A model generated the notes under the pieces. That model was given only the letters and a program-made list of their open reading frames with translations, made no database searches and had not been told where the DNA came from. This document shows positions 62,721 to 64,000 of a stretch of DNA of 64,000 bases, one piece after another. The position numbers and the translations under genes were made by a program. The DNA lies in contig JAPKZJ010000114.1 in the NCBI GenBank assembly GCA_026393855.1, positions 1 through 64,000 of the forward strand. Direction: 5' to 3'. Numbering within the stretch: position 1 is the stretch's first letter; each line of letters begins with the position of its first letter. The DNA is from Candidatus Aminicenantes bacterium (GTDB lineage Bacteria; Acidobacteriota; Aminicenantia; Aminicenantales; UBA4085).

Positions 62721-63806
62721 ATGAGCCACCCGACGAACGACAAGGCGGCCCGCAAACAGTATTTCACCAAAGTCCAGGAGGATTTCCCCGAGATCCTCTG
62801 CTTCGGCGAGCTGAGCTTCCTCAAACGCCTGTCCATGCGCTATGGCGAGAACCCCGGCTACCCGGCGGCCTTCTACATCGAGGAGAAGGCCTCCGGCCCC
62901 AACATGGCCACTATGACCGTGCTGCAGGAGGGCTCCAAGGGGCTGGGGTATATCAACGTCGGCGACATGGACTTGGGACAGCGCCTGGCCGCCAAGCTGA
63001 CCTCGATCCATCCGGACCGGAAGATCGCCGTCCTGGTCAAGCACGAAATGCCCAGCGGGGTGGCCTTGGCCGACGCGCCGGTCGAAGCCTTCGAGAAGGC
63101 CTGGGGGACCGATCCGCTTTCGAACTTCGGATCCGTCGACGTCTTCAATTTCGAGGTGGACGAGCCCCTGGCTCGTCTGCTCGTCGAAAGCCCCCGCAAC
63201 ATCGAGGTCGTCTACGCTCCAAGCTTCGCCCCGGCGGCGCTGGAGATCCTGGCCATGCGCAAGCCGCTTCGCGTCGTTCGTATGGGCGCCCCGCTCAGCG
63301 AGCCGGCCGCGGACAACGGCCTGGAGTTCAAGCGGGTCGCGGGCGGGCTTCTCATCCAACAGCGCTTCGATTCCCGCATCGTCTCGGCCGATTCGGTCGA
63401 CGTCGTTTCCCGCCGCGCGCCGACGGCCGCGGAGGTCCAGGCGGCGATTCTGGCCTGGAACGTAGCTGCATTCACCAGGTCCAACGCCATCGTTCTGGCG
63501 ACGGTGGACAGGATCCACGGCATCGGATCGGGTCAACGAAGCCGGATCGACGCGGCCGAGGACGCCATCCGGCTGTCCCGGCGCGGCTATGGCCCGTCGG
63601 GATGCGTCCTGGCCTCCGATGCTTTCATGCCGTTCCCGGACGTCGTGGAGCTGGCCGGACGGAGCGGCATCACCGCCCTCATCTACCCGCTGGGATCGGT
63701 CAAGGATCAGGACGTCATCGACACGGCCGACGAGCTGGGTCTGGCCATGATCGTGACGCGCAAACCGGGGGAAACGGACTGCGAGCGTTGCTTCCTGCAT
63801 CGTTGA
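62721..63806 (+). CDS. AICAR transformylase (stand-alone, PurH C-terminal domain)
   Basis: 361 residues from the ATG at 62721 with AAAGGA. The family motif region begins 'LSMRYGENPGYPAAFYI' and includes 'LVKHEMPSGVALADAPVEAFEKAWGTDPLSNFGSVDVFN', 'AAILAWNVAAFTRSNAIVLA' and 'SGQRSRIDAAEDAI' (Lys-His and Asn-Gly catalytic segments, with some changes). It transfers a formyl group to AICAR. No IMP cyclohydrolase half is fused; PurO next door supplies it. A single nucleotide separates the two genes. Confidence 0.92.
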   Translation: MSHPTNDKAARKQYFTKVQEDFPEILCFGELSFLKRLSMRYGENPGYPAAFYIEEKASGPNMATMTVLQEGSKGLGYINVGDMDLGQRLAAKLTSIHPDRKIAVLVKHEMPSGVALADAPVEAFEKAWGTDPLSNFGSVDVFNFEVDEPLARLLVESPRNIEVVYAPSFAPAALEILAMRKPLRVVRMGAPLSEPAADNGLEFKRVAGGLLIQQRFDSRIVSADSVDVVSRRAPTAAEVQAAILAWNVAAFTRSNAIVLATVDRIHGIGSGQRSRIDAAEDAIRLSRRGYGPSGCVLASDAFMPFPDVVELAGRSGITALIYPLGSVKDQDVIDTADELGLAMIVTRKPGETDCERCFLHR

Positions 63807-64000
63807 TCCGGATCTCGCGGGCAGCGGCGGCTATCCTACCGGCCGGCCTGGCCGCCGCGCTGTCGGCCTTTTCGCCCCAGAGCCCCCTCCCCGTCGAAGC
63901 CTACGCCCCCGCCGCGGAATCGATCCGGGCCGAAGGGCTCAAATCCGAAGGCGCCATCGCCATCCTATCCCGTCTTCTGGCCCGGGCGCCGCACCGTCTC
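63803..64000 (+). CDS. secreted peptidase, probable M28 family (C-terminus beyond window)
   Basis: 66 codons run off the edge. A TTG start at 63803 overlaps the previous stop; no better start was seen. An Ala/Leu-rich signal peptide (about 1-24) precedes 'AAESIRAEGLKSEGAIAILSRLLARAPHRL', reminiscent of the opening of M28 aminopeptidases in this group of bacteria. The metal ligands lie beyond the window, so the family call is tentative. Confidence 0.55.
   Translation, partial: MIRISRAAAAILPAGLAAALSAFSPQSPLPVEAYAPAAESIRAEGLKSEGAIAILSRLLARAPHRL

Overview
The window is a compact, GC-rich stretch of a bacterial chromosome encoding a diderm (Gram-negative-type) cell: a TonB-dependent receptor, a TonB-like energy transducer, several outer-membrane beta-barrels, RlpA, lipoproteins and multiheme cytochromes. 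The protein mix (Gly-Gly-Val-rich TonB linker, DUF4097, DUF3014, DUF4416 and DUF5777 proteins, a tungsten-type aldehyde:ferredoxin oxidoreductase, a PurO-type IMP cyclohydrolase beside a free AICAR transformylase) suggests an anaerobic or facultative member of Acidobacteriota or the related 'Candidatus Aminicenantes'. That placement is an inference from gene content; there is no rRNA in the window.

Layout. 1-5.9 kb: ECF sigma factor with a zinc-finger/TonB fusion, then a 148-nt structured repeat leading into an acyl-CoA ligase, a DUF4097 lipoprotein, a DUF3014 protein and a radical-SAM protein. 6-10.8 kb: DedA, SurE, tRNA-Pro(GGG) with a tandemly repeated leader, a MerR-like regulator, RarA and two very small proteins. 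10.8-18.3 kb: TonB-dependent receptor; a divergent membrane protein/ThiF-like/PpnP operon; and an AOR - ThiS/MoaD-like - aldehyde dehydrogenase operon. 18.5-23.3 kb: two tandem paralogous APC permeases and a deoxynucleoside-kinase-like protein. 23.4-33.6 kb (minus strand): secA-guaB-membrane cytochrome c, then cytochrome/barrel fusion - rubredoxin/FTR fusion - glutaredoxin-like - 2-oxoacid dehydrogenase E1alpha-E1beta-E2. 33.7-36.2 kb: metK-ahcY. 36.2-43.6 kb (minus): a long housekeeping operon asnS-rimO-pgpA-cinA-thpR-plsY-gpsA-TPR lipoprotein. 43.7-49.9 kb: DUF4416, homocysteine methyltransferase, cysteine desulfurase, serA-aminotransferase and an M20 peptidase. 50-57.7 kb: GH63-like glycosidase, two tandem barrel paralogues of unknown function, a UbiE-like fragment, an Ntn asparaginase, RlpA and VanZ. 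57.7-61 kb: a decaheme - dodecaheme - porin operon. 61-64 kb: LOG protein, a second copy of the structured repeat, purO, AICAR transformylase and the start of a probable M28 peptidase.

How the genes work together. The decaheme lipoprotein, dodecaheme cytochrome and barrel have the composition of a porin-cytochrome conduit for moving electrons across the outer membrane, driven from one clear promoter. The AOR/ThiS/ALDH/ThiF set looks like an aldehyde-carboxylate module with its own dithiolene-sulfur chemistry. The rubredoxin-FTR and glutaredoxin-like proteins sit a few bases upstream of the 2-oxoacid dehydrogenase, suggesting thiol redox control or supply. metK, ahcY and a homocysteine methyltransferase cover the methyl cycle; serA plus a class V aminotransferase cover serine or glycine; purO, AICAR transformylase and guaB cover the end of purine synthesis; gpsA, plsY and pgpA cover phospholipids.

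The most unusual things seen directly are the ~150-nt two-hairpin repeat present upstream of two unrelated operons, whose 24-nt hairpin core is inverted exactly between the copies; the five-module decaheme protein with its porin operon; and several genes whose -10 elements sit so close to the start codon that the mRNAs should be leaderless.
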